Source of the DNA: Cyclobacteriaceae bacterium | Lineage (GTDB): Bacteria > Bacteroidota > Bacteroidia > Cytophagales > Cyclobacteriaceae | DNA length: 64,000 nt | Reading direction: 5' to 3' | Assembly (NCBI GenBank): GCA_016787565.1 | Contig: JAEUUG010000004.1 | Span: forward strand, 124,001 to 188,000 | In this document: positions 47,527 to 56,512 of the stretch, one piece after another | Layout of the letters: each line of letters begins with the position of its first letter | How positions within the stretch are numbered: the stretch's first letter is position 1 | Notes under the pieces: model-generated | What the model was told of the DNA's origin: nothing | The model's input: only the letters and a program-made list of their open reading frames with translations | Database searches by the model: none | Made by a program: the position numbers and the translations under genes

Positions 47527-48987
47527 TTATAAATTCAGATCCTCCAACAGGAACACGGCCAGCAGCCAGATGATAATAATGGATGCAACATTCAATAACA
47601 TTCCTGCCCGCATCATGTCTTTCATTTTAATATGACCACTCGCAAAGACAATGGCATTGGGTGGTGTTGAGATTGGAAACATAAAAGCACAACTGGCGGC
47701 AAAGGTTACCGGAAGTGCTAGCAGAATCGGGTTGATGTTTAAGCCTTCAGCGATGGCAAAGACTACCGGAACAAAGATGGTTACCAGTGCAACATTGCTC
47801 ATGAATTCGGTTAACACCACGGTAATGGTAATCAGGATGATGAGCAACGCCCAGAAGGGGAGATGACGCTGCATTGAAATGTAATCGCCAATGGATTTAA
47901 TGATTTCGGTTACTTCCATTCCTTTGGCAAGACAAATGCCACCACCAAAGAGAATTAAAATCCCCCAAGGTAAGCGCTTTGTATCCTCCCAGGTAAGCAG
48001 AAATTTATTCTCAGAAAGCTTAGTGGGTACCGTAAACATGAGCAAACCTCCGAACATGGCAATGTTCGTATCGTTAAAGACATCACTGTCAGCAAAGGTG
48101 TTTAGCAATCCCTGAAAAATCCAGAGGAAAGAAGTAATACTGAATACCACCAGCACTAATTTTTCTTCTTTTTTTATGTTGCCCAACTCTGCCAAACGGG
48201 TTCGAATCAAGCCGTCAGATCCCTCAATCTTTGGAAGCCGGTTTGGAAATAAAATTCGTGTAATCAGAAGGTATGTACTTGCAGTAATAAGTGCCGCTAC
48301 CGGCAATCCGATCATCATCCATTTTCCGAAGGTAATGTCGTGTTGATAGAATTGTTTTACAAAACCATCAAAGACTACGTTGGGTGGCGTACCGATTTTT
48401 GTTGCCATACCCCCAATACTGGCGGCATAGCCAATGCTGAGCATTAATCCCAGCGCGAAATAGTGTTCTCCTTTGCTGATGTGTGCACCGGCTTCTGAAG
48501 ATGGTTTTCTCAGTAGTGTTATCACAGAGGTAGCAATTGGCAACATCATCAAAGCTGTGGCTGTATTGCTGATCCACATGCTGATAATTCCTGTTGATAG
48601 CGTAAAGCCTAAAATAATTCCATTACCGGATGTTCCCGTTAGCCGGATCAGGTTGATGGCAAAGCGCTCGTGAAGCCTGTATTTTTCAAGTGCCAGGGCA
48701 ATCATAAAACCACCCATAAATAAAAAGACTGAAGGATTGGCATAGGGGGCAGTGGATGCTGAAATATTCATCACGCCCAGCGCAGGAAAAAGTATTAAGG
48801 GTAGCAAGGCTGATATGGCCACCGGTGCGGCTTCGCTTATCCACCAGGTGATCATCCATACACCAACAGCCAATACTTTATAGGCATCGGGTGAAATAAA
48901 ATCATTGGGCACCGTAACCAGGATGATGACAAAGAGTAATGGTCCAATAAAAAATCCAATTTGTTTACCAGTCAGCTTCACGTTCAA
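47527..48987 (-). CDS. Second SLC13/DASS-family anion permease
   Basis: A 486-residue polytopic carrier paralogous to the permease at 21640-23088. First-half motifs ISNTATALMMLP and IGTPPNVVFDG are intact; the second half reads MSNVALVTIFVP and ISTPPNAIVFASG, so the second Ser-Asn-Thr is Ser-Asn-Val, a substitution in the sodium/substrate site that may alter specificity. No sensor genes accompany this copy, in contrast to the other. Substrate unresolved (dicarboxylate, citrate or sulfate). The start ATG 48987 follows the RRM gene's terminator region. Confidence 0.9.
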   Translation of the reverse strand: MNVKLTGKQIGFFIGPLLFVIILVTVPNDFISPDAYKVLAVGVWMITWWISEAAPVAISALLPLILFPALGVMNISASTAPYANPSVFLFMGGFMIALALEKYRLHERFAINLIRLTGTSGNGIILGFTLSTGIISMWISNTATALMMLPIATSVITLLRKPSSEAGAHISKGEHYFALGLMLSIGYAASIGGMATKIGTPPNVVFDGFVKQFYQHDITFGKWMMIGLPVAALITASTYLLITRILFPNRLPKIEGSDGLIRTRLAELGNIKKEEKLVLVVFSITSFLWIFQGLLNTFADSDVFNDTNIAMFGGLLMFTVPTKLSENKFLLTWEDTKRLPWGILILFGGGICLAKGMEVTEIIKSIGDYISMQRHLPFWALLIILITITVVLTEFMSNVALVTIFVPVVFAIAEGLNINPILLALPVTFAASCAFMFPISTPPNAIVFASGHIKMKDMMRAGMLLNVASIIIIWLLAVFLLEDLNL

Positions 48988-49023
48988 ACATTAGACCTTC
49001 AAGTTGATATTATTTCTTTAAAA

Positions 49024-49054
49024 CTAAAATCCCCCGTTATTTTCGGGGGATTTT
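49024..49054 (-). terminator. Intrinsic terminator after the RRM protein gene
   Basis: AAAATCCCCCG pairs with CGGGGGATTTT around a TTATTTT loop; on the minus strand it ends in a T-rich stretch, placed 21 bases after the RRM gene stop. Confidence 0.82.
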
Positions 49055-49074
49055 GCTTGTCCTCAATATTAAAG

Positions 49075-49332
49075 TTATCCGTTAGCCGGAGGTTTAGGAT
49101 TGGCCGGCTTCACTACAATAACTCGTCCATCCAGTTCTTTTTCATTCAGGGCGGCAATGGCAGCATTGGCCTCATCATCATTCGGCATCTCGATAAAACC
49201 AAAACCTTTGGAGCGCCCTGTTTCTTTGTCGCGCACAATCTTGCAGGAAGTTACCTGGCCAAAGTTGGCAAAGGCAGCTTCCAGATCTTCTTTGTGTGTC
49301 TTGAAATTAAGCTTCGCTACAAAAATGTTCAT
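49075..49332 (-). CDS. Small RNA-binding protein with single RRM
   Basis: An 85-residue single RRM protein. ATG 49332 begins MNIFVAKLNFKTHKEDLEAA, placing RNP2 (IFVAKL) at once; RNP1 is KGFGFIEM in GRSKGFGFIEMPNDDEAN. The C-terminal tail VVKPANPKPPANG is short and Pro-rich. The frame continues upstream to 49476 but the extra 48 residues lack domain character and contain the promoter. Such small RRM proteins in Bacteroidota and cyanobacteria bind RNA, often under cold stress (family knowledge). Confidence 0.92.
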   Translation of the reverse strand: MNIFVAKLNFKTHKEDLEAAFANFGQVTSCKIVRDKETGRSKGFGFIEMPNDDEANAAIAALNEKELDGRVIVVKPANPKPPANG

Positions 49333-49382
49333 GATTGAAATATTAGGTAAAACATGTTTCAGAGAACGGAATTGTCCCTTAA

Positions 49383-49390
49383 CAAATATA
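49383..49390 (-). promoter_or_regulatory. Candidate -7 element for the RRM gene (TATATTTG)
   Basis: Exact TAnnTTTG match on the minus strand, 50 bases upstream of the RRM ATG. It supports the short gene start, since the longer frame would place the promoter within the coding region. Confidence 0.5.
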
Positions 49391-49462
49391 AAAATATTTC
49401 GATTTTGATCCGATCCTTTCAGTTGCGGTATCCGGGTATCCATCCAGGCACCACCTGACGAT

Positions 49463-50218
49463 TTACAGCGAAGCAATAATTTCTTCTAACTTTTCAATTC
49501 TGTTTTCCGGACTCGGATGCGTGCTTTGAAATTCCGGTGTGCTACTGCCACTGCTTGCTGCTGCCAATATCTCCATGACTTCAATCATTCCTTGCGGATT
49601 GTATCCAGTTTCATACATATAATGAACACCAAACTCATCGGATTCCAGTTCATCCTCCCGGCCGAATTTCATGGAAATCATCTGCCCGACATAGGAGGCA
49701 ATCATGTTGGGATCGTTCGTGGCAATTTGCCCGGCACTGATAAGGCCTTGTGTGAGTTCCTGTTGCGCCATGTGTTCAGCGGAATGCCTCCCAATAACAT
49801 GACCAATTTCATGTCCTAATACGCCTGCAAGTTGGTCTTCGGTTTTCAATCGTGATAGTAGCGCTACGGTAATAAAAATCTGACCACCGGGAAGAGCAAA
49901 GGCATTGACAGTTTGGTCATCGGCCAGAACATGAAAATCAAATTGATAAGGTGAGCTTCCGGCTGCAGTGCCTGAAACAATTTTTGCGCCTACACGCTTT
50001 ACGAGGTTTTGTGCTTCATTGTCGTTGTAAAGTCCGCCAAACTGTGCAGCAATTTCTGGTGCGGATTGAATGCCCAGTGCGATCTCCTGTTCGGGAGTAA
50101 GGGATACATACTGTTCCTCTCCGGTGATGGGGTTAATGGATTTTTTTCCAAAATAGGAGACCACGGCAATGAGCCCTACTATAACAGCCATGATTAAACG
50201 TCCACGAGTGGTTCGCAT
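49463..50218 (-). CDS. M48-family zinc metalloprotease
   Basis: An exported or membrane-anchored peptidase of 251 residues. The hydrophobic N-terminus MRTTRGRLIMAVIVGLIAVVSYF is followed by the M48 pattern: HEIGHVIGRHSAEHM contains the zinc-binding HExxH, with the third ligand Glu in DELESDEFGVHYM. C-terminal STHPSPENRIEKL is a common BepA/LoiP ending. Such enzymes help outer-membrane quality control (family inference). It lies five bases after folA. Confidence 0.93.
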   Translation of the reverse strand: MRTTRGRLIMAVIVGLIAVVSYFGKKSINPITGEEQYVSLTPEQEIALGIQSAPEIAAQFGGLYNDNEAQNLVKRVGAKIVSGTAAGSSPYQFDFHVLADDQTVNAFALPGGQIFITVALLSRLKTEDQLAGVLGHEIGHVIGRHSAEHMAQQELTQGLISAGQIATNDPNMIASYVGQMISMKFGREDELESDEFGVHYMYETGYNPQGMIEVMEILAAASSGSSTPEFQSTHPSPENRIEKLEEIIASL

Positions 50219-50223
50219 AGTAT

Positions 50224-50730
50224 TTAAGGAGTTAGTTTTTCATACAACACAAAATCAAATGAAAATATATGGCGATCATCCGTTGTATGATGTTTTCGCG
50301 AAACTTCTTTCCATTCATTTTTTTTATAGCTTGGAAAGAATGTGTCGCCCTCCAGGCTTGTTTTAATTTCGGTGAGATAAAGCCGGTGCGCGTGGGGCAT
50401 ACCCAGTCCATAGATATCTGATCCGCCAATGATAAATACTTCCTGCTCACCATTTTTTTCTGCCAGGGTGAGTGCATGTTCCAGTGAATGAACAACAATA
50501 CATCCCGGAGCATGAAAATGTTGCTGACGCGTAACTACAATGTTGGTACGGTTCGGCAGCGGTCTGAATTTCTCCGGTATTGACTCGTAATTTTTTCTGC
50601 CCATAATACAATGATGCCCTTTTGTAGTTTGCATGAAGTATTTCATATCGTCTGGCAGATGCCACGGCAGGTCATTGTTTTTACCAATAACATTATTTTC
50701 AGAAAGTGCTGCGATGAGGGAGATAATCAT
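50224..50730 (-). CDS. folA: Dihydrofolate reductase
   Basis: NADPH-dependent reduction of dihydrofolate, 168 residues. The N-terminus [32 protein letters not shown] contains the Trp and the catalytic Asp27-equivalent; [24 protein letters not shown] and [24 protein letters not shown] are the NADPH and folate-binding segments. The start overlaps the upstream gene's stop as ATGA (50727-50730), implying coupling to the hypothetical outer-membrane protein gene. Confidence 0.96.
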   Translation of the reverse strand: MIISLIAALSENNVIGKNNDLPWHLPDDMKYFMQTTKGHHCIMGRKNYESIPEKFRPLPNRTNIVVTRQQHFHAPGCIVVHSLEHALTLAEKNGEQEVFIIGGSDIYGLGMPHAHRLYLTEIKTSLEGDTFFPSYKKNEWKEVSRKHHTTDDRHIFSFDFVLYEKLTP

Positions 50731-51326
50731 TCTCTTTTGCTTTTAAAGATGCGACCAATGTGAATGCCTGCTTGTATACCTTTCGGTCTTCCGGAATAGT
50801 AAAGCTGACTTCCTTCAACAGTTGCGTTGATGAACCAATTCTTTTTGGTGATTAAACTCAGCTTGGTGCCGATAGACCAAGATGCAAAGATATCTACATC
50901 ATGGGGTTGAATTTCTTCGTATATGTACCGAAACCGTAAGAGACTTACGTATGGTACCAATTCAACTTTCTCGGAAAGTGGAATATGATAATTGGTATGT
51001 TCGAACAATGAAGCGATGCCGAGGAGTAAGATCAGTAATCCTCCGCCACTATCTTCTGTATTTGCGTTGGATAACAGTAACGCCAGAGGCGCGAACAGCG
51101 CGCCTGTCCCAAAATGCAAATAATCTTTACCTCCAGCTACGGAAAATTCAATACCAAAATGATCACCAAGCATATATTCACCTGTGAGGCCAATTGCACT
51201 TTTTGGCGAAAATGCTTTGAAGTCAACGTAGTCGTAAGTAAGGGCAAGGGATTTGTCATCTTCTTTTAACTGACCGAATACCGGAATTCCTAGTGTAATC
51301 CAGCCGATGATGAGTGCGTATTTCAT
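50727..51326 (-). CDS. Hypothetical exported beta-rich protein
   Basis: I do not recognise this 199-residue protein. It begins [20 protein letters not shown], a signal peptide with a cleavage site after Gly-Gln-like residues, followed by strand-forming segments ([89 protein letters not shown]). The pattern fits a small outer-membrane beta-barrel. One hydrophobic stretch ([15 protein letters not shown]) is unusual for a barrel and may be an extracellular or membrane loop. Overlaps folA by four bases and lies 25 bases after fmt. Confidence 0.6.
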   Translation of the reverse strand: MKYALIIGWITLGIPVFGQLKEDDKSLALTYDYVDFKAFSPKSAIGLTGEYMLGDHFGIEFSVAGGKDYLHFGTGALFAPLALLLSNANTEDSGGGLLILLLGIASLFEHTNYHIPLSEKVELVPYVSLLRFRYIYEEIQPHDVDIFASWSIGTKLSLITKKNWFINATVEGSQLYYSGRPKGIQAGIHIGRIFKSKRE

Positions 51327-51351
51327 TAAGTAAAGATTTAGTTACTACTCA

Positions 51352-52275
51352 TTATAACTTTGCTCCGCGTAAAAACTCACCGATGGTCATCCGTTTTTTT
51401 CCTTCTGGTTGTAGCTCATCAATCGACAACCACCCATCTGCGGTCTTACTATAAAGATAACTTTTATTGTCAGTTTCGAAATGACCTACAGTCGCCTGTT
51501 GACTAAAGTCAGTTGCCTGATGACATCGAAATATTTTGTACATCTTCCCATTCAGGATAGTCCATGCAGCAGGGTACGGGTTTAATCCACGAACGAAGTT
51601 GATGATCTGCCGGGAGGGCAGACCCCAATTGATTTGACATGTTTCTTTGAAAATTTTTGGGGCATGTTTAACCTCTCCATCAATGATTTGAGGAATGGAA
51701 GGATAGTCTCCGGCTTCAATAGCTTTCACTGTTCTCAGCACCAGAGTAGACCCTTTTTTCATCAGTCGCTCATACAAGGTCCCAACGGTATCCTGTTCAT
51801 CAATGATTTCTTTTTCCTGAAAGATGATGCTGCCCGTATCAATTTCGTGCTTGAGAAAAAAGGTTGTTACACCTGTTTCCTTTTCACCATTGATGATAGC
51901 CCAGTTGATGGGCGCTGCTCCGCGGTATTGGGGAAGGAGGGATGCATGAAGATTAAAGGTTCCGAGCGCTGGCATAGCCCACACCACTTCGGGTAACATG
52001 CGAAAGGCAACCACAATTTGAAGATTGGCCCGATAGCTTTTAAGTTCTTCCAAAAATTCGGGTGCCTTAAGGTTAGTCGGTTGTAACACAGGAAGGTTAT
52101 GCCGCAATGCGCTTTCCTTTACGGGAGAAAAAGTTATTTTTTGTCCACGGCCTTGTGGCTTATCGGGTGCGGTGATCACCGCTACCACATTATAGTTGTG
52201 TTCGACCAATATTTCCAGACTGGGTACGGCAAATTCGGGCGTGCCCATGAATAGTATTCTCAACTCGTTCTTCAT
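51352..52275 (-). CDS. fmt: Methionyl-tRNA formyltransferase
   Basis: Formylates Met-tRNA for initiation, 307 residues. N-terminal RILFMGTPEFAVPSLEIL, then VITAPDKPQGRGQKITFSPVK; the catalytic region has FNLHASLLPQYRGAAPINWAI with the His, and the distal part has HEIDTGSIIFQEKEI with the Asp. The C-terminal tRNA-binding domain follows (INFVRGLNPYPAAWTILNGK). Complete and typical. It sits 10 bases downstream of the deacetylase gene. Confidence 0.97.
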   Translation of the reverse strand: MKNELRILFMGTPEFAVPSLEILVEHNYNVVAVITAPDKPQGRGQKITFSPVKESALRHNLPVLQPTNLKAPEFLEELKSYRANLQIVVAFRMLPEVVWAMPALGTFNLHASLLPQYRGAAPINWAIINGEKETGVTTFFLKHEIDTGSIIFQEKEIIDEQDTVGTLYERLMKKGSTLVLRTVKAIEAGDYPSIPQIIDGEVKHAPKIFKETCQINWGLPSRQIINFVRGLNPYPAAWTILNGKMYKIFRCHQATDFSQQATVGHFETDNKSYLYSKTADGWLSIDELQPEGKKRMTIGEFLRGAKL

Positions 52276-52285
52276 ACCTTCTTGA

Positions 52286-53290
52286 TCACTTCACTTCACT
52301 TCTGCGTGCTTTCACCTCTCTCCAGGTAGTCAGGATGATTCCTTCTGCCTGGAGAAATTTTTTAAATTCCGGATCTAACATTGCGAGCAGATCACCTTTA
52401 CGGATTTTTCCGGAATCGGTGATGTAGGGAAATACTTCAGTGGGTGCGGTGCAATGCATGATCACCATCGTTAAGCCGGGCTTTAAGGTTTTGATGGTTT
52501 CCTTGTATTTTGATGTTGCAAATTTTTGCAGATCAGTATCCGTACTATTTTTATCGGTTGGATAGTGCCAATCGTAACTTACATTATGTAAATCATCCAA
52601 TACCGGTAGGCCCGATGCCCATACCATTTGCCCGATTGCTTGCAACTGTTGGCGTAGTTGCTCACTGCTCTGCATTTGCGCCATGATCATGGTGTTATGT
52701 CCACCTGGTAGCATCACGGGTATTTTGTTTTCGATGCCTACTTTAATATAGCGTTGCAGAAATTCTGGTGTAGCAAACAAGGTTCCCATGTGCGAATCAA
52801 GGTGTGTTGGTTCAAAGCCCATCTTGCGGGCACGTTCAAGTTGTGCCCGAATTTCTGCCTCCACTTCATCCGCGGAAGCGTGCTTCACAACATTTTCAAC
52901 CGAACTCCACAAGGCACCTTCATCATCCACCAAACCGGGAGCAGCTGGCTTACCAGTGAGCGGACCCCAACGATAATCTTTCCATTCGGATGTGAGCGTA
53001 AGGTGAAGCCCCGCATCGATGGAAGGATTTTTTTGCAGATGGTGAACAAATCCCGGAACCCAGGGGCATGTCATCATCACACTTACCGATGTTGCTACTC
53101 CTTTTTCAAGGGCCTGTATAGCACCTTGGTTCGAGTCCCATGACATGCCGGCATCATCAACATGCAGAATCAATACCTTAGCGCCTTTGGGGAAGCCGAG
53201 TTTTTCAGCATATGTTTCCTGGGCATAGACTGGCGCAGAAATCCATCCGGAAACGAATAAGATGATAAGGAAAATAACACGGTAGCTCAT
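52286..53290 (-). CDS. ChbG/YdjC-like carbohydrate deacetylase, exported
   Basis: A 334-residue protein with a signal peptide (MSYRVIFLIILFVSGWISAPVYAQ). The catalytic region starts KVLILHVDDAGMSWDSNQG, the Asp-Asp metal and base pair of the YdjC family, followed by GVATSVSVMMTCPW, GLHLTLTSEW with the His ligand and THLDSHMGTLFATPEF with two more His. HCTAPTEVF near the end is a further conserved His region. YdjC enzymes deacetylate N-acetyl sugars such as chitobiose. Export suggests a polysaccharide substrate. The gene lies between fmt and the EF-G paralog. Confidence 0.88.
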   Translation of the reverse strand: MSYRVIFLIILFVSGWISAPVYAQETYAEKLGFPKGAKVLILHVDDAGMSWDSNQGAIQALEKGVATSVSVMMTCPWVPGFVHHLQKNPSIDAGLHLTLTSEWKDYRWGPLTGKPAAPGLVDDEGALWSSVENVVKHASADEVEAEIRAQLERARKMGFEPTHLDSHMGTLFATPEFLQRYIKVGIENKIPVMLPGGHNTMIMAQMQSSEQLRQQLQAIGQMVWASGLPVLDDLHNVSYDWHYPTDKNSTDTDLQKFATSKYKETIKTLKPGLTMVIMHCTAPTEVFPYITDSGKIRKGDLLAMLDPEFKKFLQAEGIILTTWREVKARRSEVK

Positions 53291-53337
53291 CGTAGTTGGA
53301 TTTAATGAGCTACCATGTTACGCAATATTTAGAAAAT

Positions 53338-55464
53338 TTACACCTCTTCCATAACGTGTAATTCCTTTGCCAGTTTTTGTTGTAAATCAAATGGCACCGG
53401 TACAAAGTCGGCAACATGTTGTGTGAAAAATGCCCGGCCTTGTGTAATGGAACGCAAGGAGGTTGTGTACTTATCCAATTCAGCCAGCGGGGTTCGTGCT
53501 TTGATCACCTGATAGCGCCCATCGCTGTCCATGCCCATGATCAACGATCTTCGGGTTTGTAAATCGCCCATTACTTCACCCATCACATCTTCGGGTACGT
53601 GTACCTCAAGGTCGCAAATGGGTTCGAGCAGTTGTGGTTCTGCCCGCATGAAAGCATCCTTGAACGCCATCATACCGGCAATCTTGAAGGAGATGTCATT
53701 GGAATCTACAGGGTGCATCTTCCCATCGAATACACAGACACGTACATCGCGCACATAACTTCCGGTGATGGGGCCTTCTTCCATTTTCTCCATGACACCT
53801 TTGAGGATGGATGGAATAAACCGGGCATCAATCACTCCGCCTACAATACAATTATAAAAGACAAGCTTGCCGCCCCATTCGAGGTCGATAAATTCCTTTC
53901 CCCGCACATTGTATTCGACAGGTTCCGGCATGCCTTCGTAGTAAGGTTCTAGTTGCATATGTACTTCACCAAACTGTCCGGCTCCACCCGATTGTTTTTT
54001 ATGACGATAGCTGGCGATGGCCGATTTGCGAATTGTTTCCCGGTAGGAGATACGCGGGCTTTCGAAATTGGTGTGGAGCTTATATACATTTTCGAGGTAC
54101 CACTTGCATACAGCCAGGTGAAGCTCACCTTGTGCAGCAATGATTAACTGCCGCAATTCTTTGGAGAAGGCAACCTCAAGGGTAGGATCTTCCTGGTGTA
54201 TTTTCTGGAGAACCTCCCCAATTTTTTCATCATCATTTTTACTGAGCGCAACAATGGCCGTGCGAATGCGTGGTTCAGGATATTCAATTGGCTTCACAGT
54301 TACCTCGAATCCTTTTGCATGAAGAGTTTGGTTGGTATACGTATCTTTTAGTTTGAGTGTGGCGCCAATATCACCGGCTACAAGTTTATCCACGGGGTTA
54401 CGTGTTTTACCGTCCATGATGAAGAGCTGATGGATTTTTTCAATGGCTCCGGTCTGGCTATTGATCAATTCAGAATTTGTGGTCACTTCTCCGGAAATTA
54501 CCTTGAAGAAGGTGACCTTGCCGAGGTTAGGTTCGAGGTGCGACTTGAATACAAATAGTGCAGTTGGTTTAGTGCGATCGAACGGAATTTCTTTTCCATC
54601 GGTGGTGATTTCGGGTTTGGCTTCTATGGGTGTTGGCGCAACATTGTCGATGAAACCCATCATGCGGCCACTACCCATGTTCTTTTTCGCGGAGGTAACG
54701 AATACCGGGAATACATCGTGGTGTATCATGCCAAGTTTTAATCCGAGGCGCATCTCATCTTCATCCAGTGTTCCTTTCTCAAAATATTTCTCCATCAGTT
54801 TCTCATCGTTCTCGGCTGCTTTCTCAACGAGTGCATTGTGCAGTTGATCAGCTTTTTCTATTTCGGAAGCCGGTATCGGAAGTTTCTCTGGCTTACCACC
54901 TTCTGCCGGAAATTTGTACATCACCATTTTGAGTAAATCGATAATGGCACTAAAGCCCTCGCCTTCACTTACGGGGTACTGCATTTGTGTCACCGCTTTT
55001 CCGAATCGCTCTTGTAAGGAGTTCAACGCAGCTTCAAAATCAGCTTTCGGATGATCGACCTGGTTAACAGCAAAGATGATAGGCTTATTAAACTGGTCAA
55101 CATAATTCCAGATAAGTTGTGCGCCTACTTCCACACCGTACTGCGCATTGATTACCATCACGCAGGTATCGGCCACACGGACCGATGAAATCATTTCGCC
55201 CACGAAATCATCGAAGCCGGGTGTGTCAATAATGTTGATTTTGTAATCCTGCCATTCGGTGTGCAATGCCGTGGCAAATACGGAGTTGCCGCGTTCCTGT
55301 TCTATTTCATGGTAGTCGGAAACGGTGTTTTTTCCTTCAATGGTACCTCTTCGGTGTGTGATACCAGCTTCAAAAATCATGTCTTCGGCCAGCAAGGTTT
55401 TGCCGGCCTTGGGCGCGCCCAACAGAACAATGTTCTTAATGTGTTTTTCATCGTAGACTTTCAT
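53338..55464 (-). CDS. EF-G paralog (EF-G2 type) with altered GTPase motifs
   Basis: A 708-residue five-domain elongation-factor-G homolog. P-loop GAPKAGKT (residues 16-23) is intact but unlike the usual AHIDAGKT. Switch I reads EQERGNSV (canonical RGIT), with Ser61 in place of the magnesium-binding Thr. The G3 motif is DTPGFDDF: Phe84 replaces the catalytic His of DTPGHVDF. G4 is NQVDH (canonical NKxD). Domain IV has KQSGGAGQFGEVHMQLEP and GGVIDARFIPSILKGVMEKM, so the decoding tip is preserved. A similar paralog in gut Bacteroides is reported to support translation without GTP hydrolysis; I infer the same class here. It is the first gene of a long minus-strand run. Confidence 0.93.
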   Translation of the reverse strand: MKVYDEKHIKNIVLLGAPKAGKTLLAEDMIFEAGITHRRGTIEGKNTVSDYHEIEQERGNSVFATALHTEWQDYKINIIDTPGFDDFVGEMISSVRVADTCVMVINAQYGVEVGAQLIWNYVDQFNKPIIFAVNQVDHPKADFEAALNSLQERFGKAVTQMQYPVSEGEGFSAIIDLLKMVMYKFPAEGGKPEKLPIPASEIEKADQLHNALVEKAAENDEKLMEKYFEKGTLDEDEMRLGLKLGMIHHDVFPVFVTSAKKNMGSGRMMGFIDNVAPTPIEAKPEITTDGKEIPFDRTKPTALFVFKSHLEPNLGKVTFFKVISGEVTTNSELINSQTGAIEKIHQLFIMDGKTRNPVDKLVAGDIGATLKLKDTYTNQTLHAKGFEVTVKPIEYPEPRIRTAIVALSKNDDEKIGEVLQKIHQEDPTLEVAFSKELRQLIIAAQGELHLAVCKWYLENVYKLHTNFESPRISYRETIRKSAIASYRHKKQSGGAGQFGEVHMQLEPYYEGMPEPVEYNVRGKEFIDLEWGGKLVFYNCIVGGVIDARFIPSILKGVMEKMEEGPITGSYVRDVRVCVFDGKMHPVDSNDISFKIAGMMAFKDAFMRAEPQLLEPICDLEVHVPEDVMGEVMGDLQTRRSLIMGMDSDGRYQVIKARTPLAELDKYTTSLRSITQGRAFFTQHVADFVPVPFDLQQKLAKELHVMEEV

Positions 55465-55927
55465 GGCTGTAAAATTTTAGGATTATAAATACCATGTATT
55501 ACCAATGCCAATGACGGATTTGAATAAAACGCCTCGCATTGATATTTCATGGGCGTGTGGTTACGTGTGAAACGATACTCGGGAAAGGGAAATGAATGTA
55601 CTGAAAAGCAAGGAAATATGGAATAAAATTCTGGTGAAATCCTGTTTGTCGAAATGGCATATGGTGTGCCTGCATCGGGCCGTACAGCATATATAAAGAG
55701 TTGGGTTGTTTGAGGGGTCTTCACCATACTGCGTGAGGAAAAGTGCCTGAACAACGTTACTCTTTCAATAACTGGCGCCACATGATAAACACCAAAAGTA
55801 AAGGTGACATAAATCAACTATTGGTCTGATGACAGTCATGCATCAAAAATCACCACCGGCCTACCTTCACATCGTGAACAGCACAAAAAACAACTATTTT
55901 AGACGTATGAAATACAACCCCCGGTAT
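55465..55927. other. 463-base intergenic region between divergent EF-G paralog and YceI genes
   Basis: It contains no gene I can support. A minus-strand open frame of 118 codons (55461-55817) has no domain character. Upstream of the YceI gene, TATTTTAG (about 55893-55900) resembles a -7 element. I saw no strong hairpin or repeat elsewhere in it. Confidence 0.55.
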
Positions 55928-56512
55928 ATGAGAAATATGAATCAGAAACTCGCACTTTTATTATTCGTACTGGCAATCACAGCCTCTTTGCAGGCTCAGG
56001 TTCCCTACACTTTAAAAACACCTAAACTTTCCGTTAGTGGAACATCTACCTTGCATGAGTGGACTTCCGAGGCTACTAAAGTAGAGTGGAGTGGTTCCCT
56101 TTTGGTGCAAGACAAGAAAATTATACAAGTAAAAGATGTTCAGGTAAAAATTCCGGTTACATCTATTAAGAGCGAGAAAGGTAAAACCATGGATAATAAA
56201 ACCTATGAAGCCTTTAACTCCGATAAGAACCCCAACATTGTTTACAAACTCACTATTATTAAGATTACCGGAAACGGCCCCGACTTCACCCTGGACGCAA
56301 CCGGAACCCTGAGCATGGCCGGAGCAACCCAAACCTTTGATATGCCAGTAAAGGCAAAACTTCTTGCGAATGGCGACATCCAATTAATCGGTTCGAAGAA
56401 GATTAATATGAAAGATTACAAAATGGTGCCGCCAACCGCCATGATGGGCACCATCAAAGTAGGTGAAGAAGTAACGGTAAATTTTGATTTAACAATAACC
56501 CCGACAAAATGA
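55928..56512 (+). CDS. Exported YceI-like protein
   Basis: A lipocalin-like domain protein with a signal peptide. I start at ATG 55928 (MRNMNQKLALLLFVLAITAS), with ATG 55937 also possible; the longer frame from 55829 is not needed. After cleavage near LQAQ the mature protein begins VPYTLKTPKLSVSGTSTLHEWTSEATKVEW, then IPVTSIKSEKGKTMDNKTYEAF, the YceI loop, and QTFDMPVKAKLLANG, GSKKINMKDYKMVPPTAMMGTIKVG. Binding of a hydrophobic ligand is the family expectation. The last bases overlap the porin-like gene (ATGA), so the pair is co-translated. Confidence 0.88.
   Translation: MRNMNQKLALLLFVLAITASLQAQVPYTLKTPKLSVSGTSTLHEWTSEATKVEWSGSLLVQDKKIIQVKDVQVKIPVTSIKSEKGKTMDNKTYEAFNSDKNPNIVYKLTIIKITGNGPDFTLDATGTLSMAGATQTFDMPVKAKLLANGDIQLIGSKKINMKDYKMVPPTAMMGTIKVGEEVTVNFDLTITPTK

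Noticed and set aside
55461-55817. Minus-strand open frame of 118 codons before the EF-G paralog
   Set aside because: No domain character, no clear signal peptide, and it overlaps the start of the EF-G gene; compatible with a chance frame.
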